Below are positions 38,700 through 47,584 of a stretch of 64,000 nucleotides of DNA, piece by piece. The notes beneath the pieces were generated by a model. The model made no database searches, was not told the origin of the DNA, and was given only the letters and a program-made list of their open reading frames with translations. This DNA is from Rhodobacteraceae bacterium HTCC2150 (GTDB taxonomy: Bacteria; Pseudomonadota; Alphaproteobacteria; Rhodobacterales; Rhodobacteraceae): contig AAXZ01000001.1 of the NCBI GenBank assembly GCA_000169395.1, positions 372,001 to 436,000 of the forward strand. The letters run 5' to 3'. The translations under genes and the position numbers were made by a program. Every line of letters begins with the position of its first letter. Positions within the stretch are counted from its first letter, which is position 1.

Positions 38700-38983
38700 T
38701 TTGAACGCCCTCTTGCGCGGGCCACATCACGGGCCATTTCAACCTTGGTCACTTCATGCGTCAGAGTGTTGCGGGTGACGACAAGCCACGAGCGATCTCC
38801 CTGTTCGTGATACCAAAGCTCGGCGTGTTCACCGGCTGGATTGTCCCGAAGGTACATATAGTCGTGAAAGGCATCTGTTGCGTTTTCGGCCTGCCAGTCG
38901 GGACGATCGATTAGGCTGGCGGCACCTTTGACGACAAATTCGCTGGCATCACGTGGGCCTAGAAGGGGATGGTTGATAATCAT
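38696..38983 (-). CDS. soxD: Sarcosine oxidase delta subunit lacking the zinc cysteines
   Basis: The 95-residue delta subunit starts MIINHPLLGPRDASEF at ATG 38983, with GGGGGAGAGA upstream. In characterised SoxD proteins, zinc is held by Cys-x-x-Cys near residues 6-9 and by His and Cys in a HxxxC segment near 59-63. Here CPxCG is HPLLG and the second pair reads HEQGD, so all three cysteines are absent while the surrounding family sequence (YLRDNPAGEHAELWYH, TRNTLTHEV) is kept. The subunit may bind no metal or use a different site. It lies 16 nt after soxB and overlaps soxA. Confidence 0.85.
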   Translation of the reverse strand: MIINHPLLGPRDASEFVVKGAASLIDRPDWQAENATDAFHDYMYLRDNPAGEHAELWYHEQGDRSWLVVTRNTLTHEVTKVEMARDVARARGRSK

Positions 38984-38999
38984 GGTTTCTCTCCCCCAA

Positions 39000-40253
39000 T
39001 CAATGCAGGTTTGGTTGGGCGCCAACGCCCTTTTCATCAATCATTGCACCGCGTTTAAAGCGGTCCAGTCTAAACTCGGTAGCATTTTCGTGCGGGCGGT
39101 CGGTGGCCAGCAAATGCGCATAACAAAAGCCGCTGGCAGGCGTAGCCTTAAAGCCGCCGTAACACCATCCGCCGTTGAAATAGAGTCCGTCAATATCTGT
39201 TTTGTCGATATAAGGTGACCCATCCATCGACATGTCCATAACCCCGCCCCACATGCGTAACAGGCGTGAGCGTCCGATCATTGGCATGATTGCCATGCCG
39301 CCTTCGCAAACGTCCTCTACTACGGGTAAGTTCCCGCGTTGGGCATAGGTATTGTATCCATCAAGATCGCCTCCGAAAACTAAGCCGCCTTTGTCAGATT
39401 GGCTGACATAAAAATGACCCGCGCCAAATGTTATGACACCAGGAATTGTGGGTTTTAGACCCTCAGAAACGAACGCTTGCAAAACATGTGATTCAATCGG
39501 CAAGCGCATGCCAGCCTTTTCCATAACGCGACCAGATGAGCCAGCAACACAAACAGCGACTTTTTTGGCGCGAATGTTGCCCTTTGATGTTTGCACACCA
39601 ACACAGGCCCCGCCATCCATTTGGAAACCGGTAACTTCACAGTTTTGAATGATGTCCACACCGCGCATGTCAGCGCCGCGGGCATATCCCCATGCAACAG
39701 CATCGTGGCGCACCGTGCCGCCGCGCTTTTGCAGTAGGGCGCCTTTGATTGGGAAACGTGCATTGTCGTAATCCAAAAACGGCGCCATTTTACGCACTTT
39801 ATCTTGATCCAGTAGTTCCGCACCCGCACCTGCTAAATGCATCGCATTGCCGCGACGCGCAAAGGCGTCGCGCTGGGCGTCTGAGTGGTAAAGGTTCAAA
39901 ATACCGCGCTGCGAAATCATTGCGTTATAGTTAAAATCTTGCTCGAGACCTTCCCACAACTTCATTGATTGTTCATAGAATGGCTCATTGCCTTTCAGCA
40001 AATAATTGGAACGTACAATGGTTGTATTCCGTCCGATGTTGCCGGAGCCGATCCAACCTTTTTCAATCACCGCAACATTGGTGACCCCAAATTCTTTTGC
40101 CAGATAGTAAGCGGTCGCCAGTCCATGACCACCACCACCGACGATGATCACATCATATTCGGCTTTGGGCTCTGGTTCACGCCAGACAGGTTTCCAGCCT
40201 TTGTTGCCGGTTAAACCCTGCCATAAAACTTTTAAACCTGAATAGTTGGTCAT
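39000..40253 (-). CDS. soxB: Sarcosine oxidase beta subunit
   Basis: The 417-residue beta subunit holds FAD and covalent FMN and oxidises the sarcosine methyl group. It has DVIIVGGGGHGLATAYYLAKE (about 32-52), GSGNIGRNTTIVRSNY and GGTVRHDAVAWGYARG, which contains the His that binds FMN in the known enzyme. ATG 40253 (MTNYSGLKVLWQGLTG) is chosen over a 16-residue longer frame. First gene of the leftward sox operon. Confidence 0.94.
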   Translation of the reverse strand: MTNYSGLKVLWQGLTGNKGWKPVWREPEPKAEYDVIIVGGGGHGLATAYYLAKEFGVTNVAVIEKGWIGSGNIGRNTTIVRSNYLLKGNEPFYEQSMKLWEGLEQDFNYNAMISQRGILNLYHSDAQRDAFARRGNAMHLAGAGAELLDQDKVRKMAPFLDYDNARFPIKGALLQKRGGTVRHDAVAWGYARGADMRGVDIIQNCEVTGFQMDGGACVGVQTSKGNIRAKKVAVCVAGSSGRVMEKAGMRLPIESHVLQAFVSEGLKPTIPGVITFGAGHFYVSQSDKGGLVFGGDLDGYNTYAQRGNLPVVEDVCEGGMAIMPMIGRSRLLRMWGGVMDMSMDGSPYIDKTDIDGLYFNGGWCYGGFKATPASGFCYAHLLATDRPHENATEFRLDRFKRGAMIDEKGVGAQPNLH

Positions 40254-40306
40254 GATGCGCTCCGCGTTTCTTCGACAAAAGAGTGCGTCTAATTCTGGCA
40301 TTGTAC

Positions 40307-40328
40307 TTTCATGAAATAGACGTATACG
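40307..40328. promoter_or_regulatory. Two palindromes in the soxB-regulator intergenic region
   Basis: The 83-nt divergent gap contains TTTCATGAAA (40307-40316) and CGTATACG (40321-40328), both perfect palindromes. They are candidate operator elements for the adjacent AraC-type regulator; the shortness of each means chance occurrence is possible. Confidence 0.4.
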
Positions 40329-40336
40329 ATCAAAAT

Positions 40337-41296
40337 ATGGACATCATCGAAGAAAACATGCCTTATTCAATTGGAATTTTTGCGGTCGATGATTTCGCGG
40401 TCATGTCCTACGCTGGCGTGACAGATCCGCTGCGGGCGGCAAACCTGTTAAATGGGTCTACACTTTATGATGTTACCCACTTCGGCTTAGGTGCAATTTG
40501 CCAAAGCTCATCGGCGGCACAAATTGTGCCTGACAAAAAGGTCGGCGAGTTTCCTAAGTTGGATTATCTTTTTGTGATTGCGGGCGGCTCACCTGAATCG
40601 TTTAACGACAAAAAGGCGCTTAACTGGTTGGCTGGTTATGCGCGGCGCGGGACTGTGATTTGTGGGGTATCAGGCGGGCCCGTAATTTTGGCCAAAGCTG
40701 GTCTGATGTCAGCTCGAAGGATGACGGTGCACTGGGAACATGCTGCCGCATTAGCCGAAGTTGCCCCTGATCTAAAAATTGAACGAAATTTGTTTGTTGT
40801 GGAAGGGAATCGGATCACCTGTGCGGGCGGCACAGCACCCTTGGATTTAATGCATCGACTGATCAGCGATCATCAGGGAAAAGCCTTCGCACTTCGTGTT
40901 TCTGATTGGTTTATGCACACGGACATTCGGTTGGCCAGTGGTGCACAGCGTGGCGGCTTGGTCGAACGCATCGGCACCACGAACGCCCCAATTCTTGATG
41001 CGGTTGAAATGATGGATGCCAATATCAGCGAACCGGTGTCCTTGGATGACTTGGCGAGTTTCTCAAACCGATCAAAGCGTCAGCTGAACCGACTATTCGG
41101 TCAAACGCTTGGTTGCACAACAATGGAATATTATCGGCGAATACGGTTAGAAAAAGCACAAAATATTTTGCGAAATTCCGCACTAACTCTTACTGAAATT
41201 TCTCTTGCAACAGGGTTTTCAAGTTCGTCGCATTTTTCACGGGTTTTTCTTGTGCATTTTGGGTACCCGCCATCCAAAGAACGACATCTGGTTTAA
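40337..41296 (+). CDS. GlxA-family AraC transcriptional regulator (GbdR-like)
   Basis: The 319-residue protein has an N-terminal DJ-1/PfpI-like domain (about 8-180) in which the expected nucleophile Cys is missing (GVSGGPVILAKAG), and a C-terminal AraC helix-turn-helix pair (about 220-318: LDDLASFSNRSKRQLNRLFGQ and LTEISLATGFSSSSHFSRVF). This is the layout of GbdR, which activates glycine betaine and sarcosine catabolism in Pseudomonas. Its place divergent from soxB strongly suggests it controls that operon; the inducer is not shown by sequence. ATG 40337 gives the family start. Confidence 0.88.
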   Translation: MDIIEENMPYSIGIFAVDDFAVMSYAGVTDPLRAANLLNGSTLYDVTHFGLGAICQSSSAAQIVPDKKVGEFPKLDYLFVIAGGSPESFNDKKALNWLAGYARRGTVICGVSGGPVILAKAGLMSARRMTVHWEHAAALAEVAPDLKIERNLFVVEGNRITCAGGTAPLDLMHRLISDHQGKAFALRVSDWFMHTDIRLASGAQRGGLVERIGTTNAPILDAVEMMDANISEPVSLDDLASFSNRSKRQLNRLFGQTLGCTTMEYYRRIRLEKAQNILRNSALTLTEISLATGFSSSSHFSRVFLVHFGYPPSKERHLV

Positions 41297-41315
41297 GCCA
41301 ACCGAATTTAAACGA

Positions 41316-41351
41316 AAAACGCCGATGAAAACAATTCACCGGCGTTTCAAA
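41316..41351 (-). terminator. Convergent terminator between regulator and autotransporter
   Basis: AAACGCCG (41317-41324) pairs with CGGCGTTT (41340-41347) across a 15-nt loop. On the minus strand it is followed by five T residues, so it best serves the leftward autotransporter gene; rightward it is weaker. Confidence 0.65.
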
Positions 41352-41371
41352 ATTTAGTTATATTGGAGGGC

Positions 41372-42803
41372 TTAGAACGCCATGCGATAGGTTAATGTGG
41401 CACCTACTGATGTATAGTTTCCTGATCCAAGTCCACCGGCGTTTACCGCGAATGAAAGGTTGCCGTTTTCGGTTGGCAATGAGAAACCAAATCCTGCCCG
41501 CAGTGATAAATTATCGGCAAAGGCCGATGAACCAGCGCTGGTCGAACCATTATCGGAAAAATCATATTCTGCATTCACAGAAATCCAAGGTGCCAGACCG
41601 TTGTCTTTGGGGTCAAAATAAATTGTTGGTCCCAAGGATAGACGGCCTGCGGTCACTTTTTTCTCTGCATGGGCAGTTGCGCCGCTGTCTGTGTAGGCAG
41701 CCTGAGTTTCGCGTGCGTAAATCAAGTTGGCGTTTGGTTCGACTGTCATGCCGCCAATTTCCATTCTATTGGAAATCCCTACCGACATGCTTATGCGATT
41801 TGCATCAAACGCACCGCTTACCGCACCGTTTACAACGCTGTAATCCAATGCCGAATAGGCCAACATGCCATCAATCATCAACCCGTTGTCCATACGACGC
41901 CCACCATAGACACCAAGCGTATAACCCTCGGCATCCAAAGCGCCTGCTGTACCGGCACTAAGAGTTGTGAAATCAGTGGTGTCATAGCTAAGCAAACCAC
42001 CAACAACCGTATCGGGGTCAGGTTTGAAATCTAAGCCAAATACCAAATTAGCTTGTGAACCGTTTAGGCTGTTGCCGCTAAATTTGTTGTAATCACCTTT
42101 GATCCACAGATTCCATTCTGGATCTACACCGCGTCCGCGACGGGCGGCCAATCCCAAGGTTTGAAGAAAGAAACCGTTTTGCGTGACCGTAGGACGATTA
42201 CCGCCGCCATTCAAAACACCTTTGACGTTGTTTGAAACAGTCTTTGAAAGACTCGAAAGCTGCGCTGTGATTTGCGAGCTGGAAAATCCTTCTTGGGTGT
42301 CTTCCGTGGTTTCAGAAGGGCCCGAAGAACAAGTGAAAACAGCACCAGTTGGACGTTCAAAAATGTAAGTCCCGGCACCGCCAGCGGGTACATTGTAGGT
42401 AATGGCAGATGTTTCGCCAGTTGCCGTAGGTGGTGCACCTAAGGCAACCGCACTTGCATTTGATGACGAAAGAAACGGTTTACCCCTCCCCGCCAGGAGG
42501 GGGCGTCGGTTTTGTACCCCAAGTGGTAATGCCAACTTGCACATAGCCGGGGGCAAGTAAGTAGAACTCTTGATATAAAACACCTGTTGATACCACTGCC
42601 TTTGCCGTCAGGGTGTCACCAGCGGCCAAAGTAATACTGATACTTGTACCTGAGACACCACTGTAAACGTAATTAGAACCAATGCCCGCACAAGTCAGCC
42701 CGACAGAGTTGGTTGCAAATGATTGACTGGAAAATGCTGCACCGACAAGCAGCGATGCGCCGAAAACACGCGCAATTTTTTTGATACTGATAAAGTTTTT
42801 CAT
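41372..42803 (-). pseudogene. Autotransporter-type outer-membrane protein split by a frameshift
   Basis: Two overlapping minus-strand frames make one likely protein. The upstream frame (42803-42480) has a signal peptide MKNFISIKKIARVFGASLLVGAAFSSQSFA and a beta-rich start ending TPPPGGEG-stop. The downstream frame (to 41372) continues KPFLSSSNASAVALG, has a short passenger and an autotransporter beta-domain of about 270 residues with regular 10-12-residue strands, ending LTYRMAF with the terminal Phe typical of outer-membrane barrels. Removing one base from the run of C4/C4/G5 at 42483-42503 joins them into about 470 residues. It may be decay, phase variation or a sequencing error. Confidence 0.72.
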
Positions 42804-42991
42804 CGCCCTAACGATGGCCCCCTTCTGAATAAATACCCGTTTTGTTTAAAAGAAACAGGGTAAAAAGTGCAAAAAACCTGAAATAGATTCGATCTTTGAT
42901 GTTGATATTGTTGCGAATTTAGCACTTTTGGGCATAGTGAACGGCACATACAATGATTTTCATCCACCCTTGCGAGAAAGCTAAAATTGCA

Positions 42992-44323
42992 ATGCACTCA
43001 AGACGGGAATTTATAGGTGCGGCAGCAGCGATTGCCGCAACATCGACCTTGCCATCGGTGGGATTTGCAGGGCCAATTCCCGATATCAAGGGGCTTAATC
43101 CGATATATGATACGGACCATCTAAGTGCCGAATTTAACAAAGCCTATGCCGCCCAACGAAAGCATTTACCAAAATTGCGATTGATGTGTGGCAATGAAAC
43201 TGCCGCACAAGCTGCTGTGAAATGGGCGCGAAATGCGCGAAATCAAAGTTGATCCCGCTGCGCGCCGTTTGCGCGTTGGATCAGGTGCGCGGCTTGATAT
43301 CATTTACAATGCTATAAATCCCTTGGGCCTGTCCCTTGCGGGGGGCACTTTTGGCGGTGTCGGGATCGCAGGACATACGCTCGGCGGTGGATTTGGGGCA
43401 AGGTGCCGTGCGGACGGGTTATTGATCGACAATCTTTTGGCTGTTGACCTGATTACAGCCGACGGATCGAAAGTCACAGCAAGTGCGACGCAAAATTCCG
43501 ATCTATTCTGGGCGTGTCGCGGCGGCGGCGGCGGGCAATTTGGGCTAGTAACTTCGTTTACTTTTGCCCTTCAAAAACGGGCGCCGACGCACCGAATTGC
43601 CATTATTGAACCAGCAAATATTCAAAGAACAGCCGAGATTTTGTTTCTGTGGCACCATTGGACCTTAAACAGCCCGCGCCATTTAACGACCCACTTGCAG
43701 ATCGGGCGGCGAGGCAAAAATGGTTTTCTTATTTCCCTCAAAGGACTGGCCGAAGGAAATCGAAACGATTTGATGGAAGAATTGCGCCTATTGCTAAGGC
43801 GTGATGCGCCTGTTCATGACAATTTGGTAACATCGAACTCAACAGGAGATCTGATTAAACAACCTCACGAAGGAAAAAGCACAACCCAAGCAAATTTGTT
43901 AACACATTCGCATTTCTTGAAAGGCGCATTAAGTGAGCAGGCCGTGGCTGATATCATTACAGCGATACAGCGCCACCCCAATGAAGCCATGACGGTGAAC
44001 TTTGAACCTATTGGCGGTGCCGTATCAGATATTGATGCCAAGGCGACCGCCTTTCCACATCGGAATGTGGATTTTGTTGTGCATGTTCAGGCCGACGTTC
44101 ACCAACCCCAATATATGGGGATGAAGCAAGCGGCTTTGGATGAGATGCGTTCAATTTTGACACCCATTGCGACAGAAGGCGTTTATGCGAATTACCCCGA
44201 CCTAACACTTGAAAATTGGGGGCATGCTTATTGGGGTGAAAACCTCTCACGCCTTAAGCGGATTAAACAAAATGGGACCCCGACAACTATTTTGATCACG
44301 CTCATTCGATTGCCAAGGCTTGA
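42992..44323 (+). pseudogene. FAD-linked oxidase (BBE-like) remnant
   Basis: The frame from ATG 42992 starts with a Tat signal (SRREFIGAAAAIA) and the beginning of a PCMH FAD-binding domain, then stops at 43252. A second frame from 43233 resumes with MREIKVDPAARRLRVGSGARLD and continues the oxidase (GGVGIAGHTLGGG, LFWACRGGGGGQFGLV). About 30 residues that normally hold the SGGH flavin-attachment motif are missing, with a tandem 9-nt repeat (GCGCGAAAT twice, 43226-43243) at the junction. A one-base loss in AAAA at 44269-44272 then breaks the C-terminus; the other frame reads KWDPDNYFDHAHSIAKA and stops at 44323. The oxidase is therefore inactive. Confidence 0.8.
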
Positions 44324-44375
44324 ACCGAAGGGTTTTCCATTTCATAGTTTGAGTGAAATTAATGAGGGTATCACA

Positions 44376-45674
44376 GTGACAGACACCATGGCAGATCGTT
44401 TAAGTCGCGCAATTGACCAACGCAAAAGCGAACTGGTCACTTTGACCCAAGAGTTGATCCGCATTCCGACCCTAAATCCGCCTGGTGATAATTACCTAGA
44501 AATTTGCGAGTATTTGAAAGACCGATTGGAAAAATCGGGATTTAAAATTGAGTTGGTTCGCGCATTTGGCTCACCCGGTGACAGTGATCAATATCCCCGT
44601 TGGAATATCGTTGCTCGGAAAGAAGGTGCGCGTGCCGGCGAGTGTGTTCATTTCAATTCACATACTGATGTTGTTGAGGTTGGCCGCGGTTGGACGTTTG
44701 ATCCTTTCGGCGGTGATGTGCGTGACGGCAAGGTGTATGGGCGTGGCGCCTGTGATATGAAGGGCGGCTTGGCCGCGTCGATTATTGCGGCTGAGGCTTT
44801 TATCGAAGTGTACCCCGATTTTGCTGGTGCTATCGAAATTTCGGGTACAGCTGACGAGGAATCCGGTGGTTTTGGTGGCGTTGCTTATTTGGCGGAAAAG
44901 GGATTTTTCACACCCGAACGCGTGCAACATGTCATAATTCCGGAACCCTTAAACAAGGACCGAATTTGTCTTGGGCATCGCGGTGTTTGGTGGGCCGAAA
45001 TCGAAACCTTTGGGGAAATTGCCCACGGCTCGATGCCGTTTTTGGGTGACTGTGCCGTTCGTCATATGGGCGCGGTCGTTCAAGAAATGGAAGACACACT
45101 TTACCCAGCTTTGGCCCAAAAACGAACCGACATGCCGGTGGTGCCAGATGGAGCAAAACAATCGACGTTGAACATAAATTCAATGCATGGAGGGCAGGCT
45201 GAACAAGCGGCGGATTATACGGGTTTGCCATCGCCCGTCGTGCCTGACAGCTGCCGCATGGTCATTGATCGACGTTTTTTGATCGAAGAAGATATTGATG
45301 CCGTTCAAGAAGAAATCACATCGGTGTTGGAAACGGTGAAATCAGCGCGGGATAATTTTTCCTATGATATGCGCGAAATGCACCGTGTTTTACCAACTAT
45401 GACCGAAAAATCATCGCCTGTCGTTCAAACCGTTGCGCGTGCGATCAAGGATGTGTTGGGGAAAGAGCCGGAGTACGTGGTTTCACCTGGAACTTATGAT
45501 CAAAAGCACATTGACCGGATTGGTAAGTTGAAAAACTGCATCGCTTATGGGCCAGGAATTTTGGATCTTGCCCATAAACCAGATGAATATGTGGGTATTG
45601 ATGACATGGTCGACAGCGCCAAGGTAATGGCACGTACGTTGGTTGAACTTTTGGTCGAACCCTTAGGGGACTAA
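44376..45674 (+). CDS. M20 family metallohydrolase (ArgE/DapE-like deacylase)
   Basis: The 432-residue protein from GTG 44376 (MTDTMADRLSRAID) has the M20 metal-binding pattern: HFNSHTDVVEVG (first His and Asp), GRGACDMKGG, and ADEESGG (catalytic and metal Glu). GAGGG lies 7 nt upstream, so this is the real start; the long frame that joins it to the oxidase remnant arises from the frameshift at 44270. Substrate is an N-acyl amino acid or related compound; the specific one is not shown. Its stop overlaps panC by 4 nt, convergent. Confidence 0.87.
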   Translation: MTDTMADRLSRAIDQRKSELVTLTQELIRIPTLNPPGDNYLEICEYLKDRLEKSGFKIELVRAFGSPGDSDQYPRWNIVARKEGARAGECVHFNSHTDVVEVGRGWTFDPFGGDVRDGKVYGRGACDMKGGLAASIIAAEAFIEVYPDFAGAIEISGTADEESGGFGGVAYLAEKGFFTPERVQHVIIPEPLNKDRICLGHRGVWWAEIETFGEIAHGSMPFLGDCAVRHMGAVVQEMEDTLYPALAQKRTDMPVVPDGAKQSTLNINSMHGGQAEQAADYTGLPSPVVPDSCRMVIDRRFLIEEDIDAVQEEITSVLETVKSARDNFSYDMREMHRVLPTMTEKSSPVVQTVARAIKDVLGKEPEYVVSPGTYDQKHIDRIGKLKNCIAYGPGILDLAHKPDEYVGIDDMVDSAKVMARTLVELLVEPLGD

Positions 45675-46513
45675 ATCGCGATGTTGTCGATCAGGCGCAC
45701 GTCATCCAGATAGGCCGCCGCAAATAATCGCGCTGGTCTTTCAGGCGTGTCCAATTCGCCCAAGTCATCCATGGCCCGCAGATCGAGGTAATCGATGTCC
45801 CCAAAACCCGCTTCTTTTAGTCGAGCCAGCGCGGTTGGGCGCAATTTTCCCATGGCCTTTCCTGTACGCAAACCTGCAGCGACATCCTGCATGACCTGCT
45901 GCAAGGTAGCTGCCGTTTTGCGCGCATCGTCAGACAGGTTCAAATTTCGTGATGACATAGCAAGGCCGTCGTCTTCGCGAATTGTGGGGCATCCAACGAC
46001 TGAAATTGGAATGTCCAAATCTCGGGCCATGCGGCGCACGACTTGCAATTGTTGAAAATCTTTCTCGCCAAAGAACGCTTGATTGGCCCCGGATTGCAAA
46101 AACAACTTTGCAACAATTGTTGCAACGCCGTCGAAATGCCCAGGCCGATGCGCCCCACACAAAACGTCAGTTAAACCCGCAACAGAAACGTTTGTTGCAA
46201 ACTCCTTGGGATACATTTGATCGCCATCAGGGACATAAATCGCATCCACTTCCAATGGCGCCAATTTTTCGGCGTCATCATGTTCGGTGCGCGGATAATT
46301 TTCCAAGTCTTCAGGGTTGTTGAACTGTTTTGGGTTTACAAAAATCGTCACAATAACACGGTCGCACGCATCACGCGCCGCTTTTGCAAGGCTAAGGTGA
46401 CCAGCGTGTAGCGCACCCATAGTCGGTACCAAACCAATGGATTCATCGCGACGTACCCATTGCGCGGTAAGTTTGCGCAATTCAGAAAGGCTGCGGATTA
46501 TAACCGGTTTCAT
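45671..46513 (-). CDS. panC: Pantothenate synthetase
   Basis: PanC joins pantoate and beta-alanine using ATP. The 280 residues carry [19 protein letters not shown] (first ATP-binding motif), [30 protein letters not shown] and [17 protein letters not shown]. Translationally coupled by ATGA to panB. Confidence 0.97.
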   Translation of the reverse strand: MKPVIIRSLSELRKLTAQWVRRDESIGLVPTMGALHAGHLSLAKAARDACDRVIVTIFVNPKQFNNPEDLENYPRTEHDDAEKLAPLEVDAIYVPDGDQMYPKEFATNVSVAGLTDVLCGAHRPGHFDGVATIVAKLFLQSGANQAFFGEKDFQQLQVVRRMARDLDIPISVVGCPTIREDDGLAMSSRNLNLSDDARKTAATLQQVMQDVAAGLRTGKAMGKLRPTALARLKEAGFGDIDYLDLRAMDDLGELDTPERPARLFAAAYLDDVRLIDNIAI

Positions 46514-47349
46514 TTGCCACCTTTTGGTGTTGGTGCGTCCATGGCAAAGGTGTGTTCCGGCGCTGGAAATGTGCGGGAACGAACTTCGCTTGCGTATTGT
46601 GCAATTGCGGCGGCTCCGCCGCGGCCCAATTGCCCATATCGTTTGACGAACTTTGGTTTGAATGCGGTAAACAACCCCAGCATATCATCGACCACTAAAA
46701 TCTGCCCATCACAACCGACAGATGCCCCAATGCCAATGGTTGGAATTGTTAGTTCCGTCGTTAGATCATCGGCCAGGTCGGCCGGAATTTTTTCCAAAAC
46801 AACAGCGAAAGCGCCGGCTTCTTGAACGGCCTTTGCATCGGCCAAAACGGCGGCGGCTTGATCGGCACGACCCTGAACTTTGTAACCACCCAATGTGTTG
46901 ATGGATTGTGGGGTCAAACCGATATGCGCCATTACAGGTATGCCTCGGGATGTTAGAAATGCGATGGTTTTAGCCATTGTAACACCACCCTCAAGTTTCA
47001 CCGCTGCGGAACCTGTTTCAGACATAATGCGCGCGGCATTTCGAAATGCTTGTTCAGGGCTCTCTTCGTAGCTGCCAAAAGGCATATCAACCACCAGCAT
47101 GGCATTAGAAAGCCCACGCGCAACGGCTTGACCATGTAAGATCATCATTTCCATTGTGACGCCAAGTGTTGATGGTAAGCCGTGAAGAACCATGCCAACG
47201 CTGTCACCAACCAACACAAAATCACAATGTTCATCCATCATTTCCGCCATTGGCGTTGTGTAAGCGGTTAAACTGACAATCGGTGCGCCAGCTTTCATTG
47301 CTTTGATGTCATCTGGCATAGGTGCCGATTTTTTCGCGGTTGCGCTCAT
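46510..47349 (-). CDS. panB: 3-methyl-2-oxobutanoate hydroxymethyltransferase
   Basis: PanB makes ketopantoate from alpha-ketoisovalerate and 5,10-methylene-THF. The 279-residue enzyme from ATG 47349 ([11 protein letters not shown]) shows [36 protein letters not shown] and the [14 protein letters not shown] region. AAGGGG lies about 8 nt upstream, which decides this start over a frame 16 residues longer. It is divergent from the aldehyde dehydrogenase across 235 nt. Confidence 0.97.
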   Translation of the reverse strand: MSATAKKSAPMPDDIKAMKAGAPIVSLTAYTTPMAEMMDEHCDFVLVGDSVGMVLHGLPSTLGVTMEMMILHGQAVARGLSNAMLVVDMPFGSYEESPEQAFRNAARIMSETGSAAVKLEGGVTMAKTIAFLTSRGIPVMAHIGLTPQSINTLGGYKVQGRADQAAAVLADAKAVQEAGAFAVVLEKIPADLADDLTTELTIPTIGIGASVGCDGQILVVDDMLGLFTAFKPKFVKRYGQLGRGGAAAIAQYASEVRSRTFPAPEHTFAMDAPTPKGGK

Positions 47350-47584
47350 GTCGTTGCCCCTTCGGCACGGTTTTGCTGCGTCGCAGCGATATAACAATCT
47401 TGCGATCAGATTGCCAGTATAATCATTTTATTACGTGACGACTGATCAAACGCTTTTTGAAGTAAACTGCTTTTTGTGGGGTGCTCTTAAACAAACATCG
47501 CCAACACTGGATAAAAAACGAAACAAAAATCAATTATTGCAGAAACAGTTCAGTTGTTCGATCATATCCGGAACGGAGGACACA

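Noticed and set aside
42480-42803. A stand-alone 107-residue secreted protein
   Set aside because: Its end is a proline/glycine stretch cut by a frame change; the continuation in the next frame is the passenger and barrel of the same autotransporter.
43233-45674. An 813-residue FAD oxidase-M20 hydrolase fusion
   Set aside because: The join results from a one-base loss at 44269-44272; the other frame gives the normal oxidase C-terminus (KWDPDNYFDHAHS) and a stop, and the M20 gene has its own GTG with a good Shine-Dalgarno.
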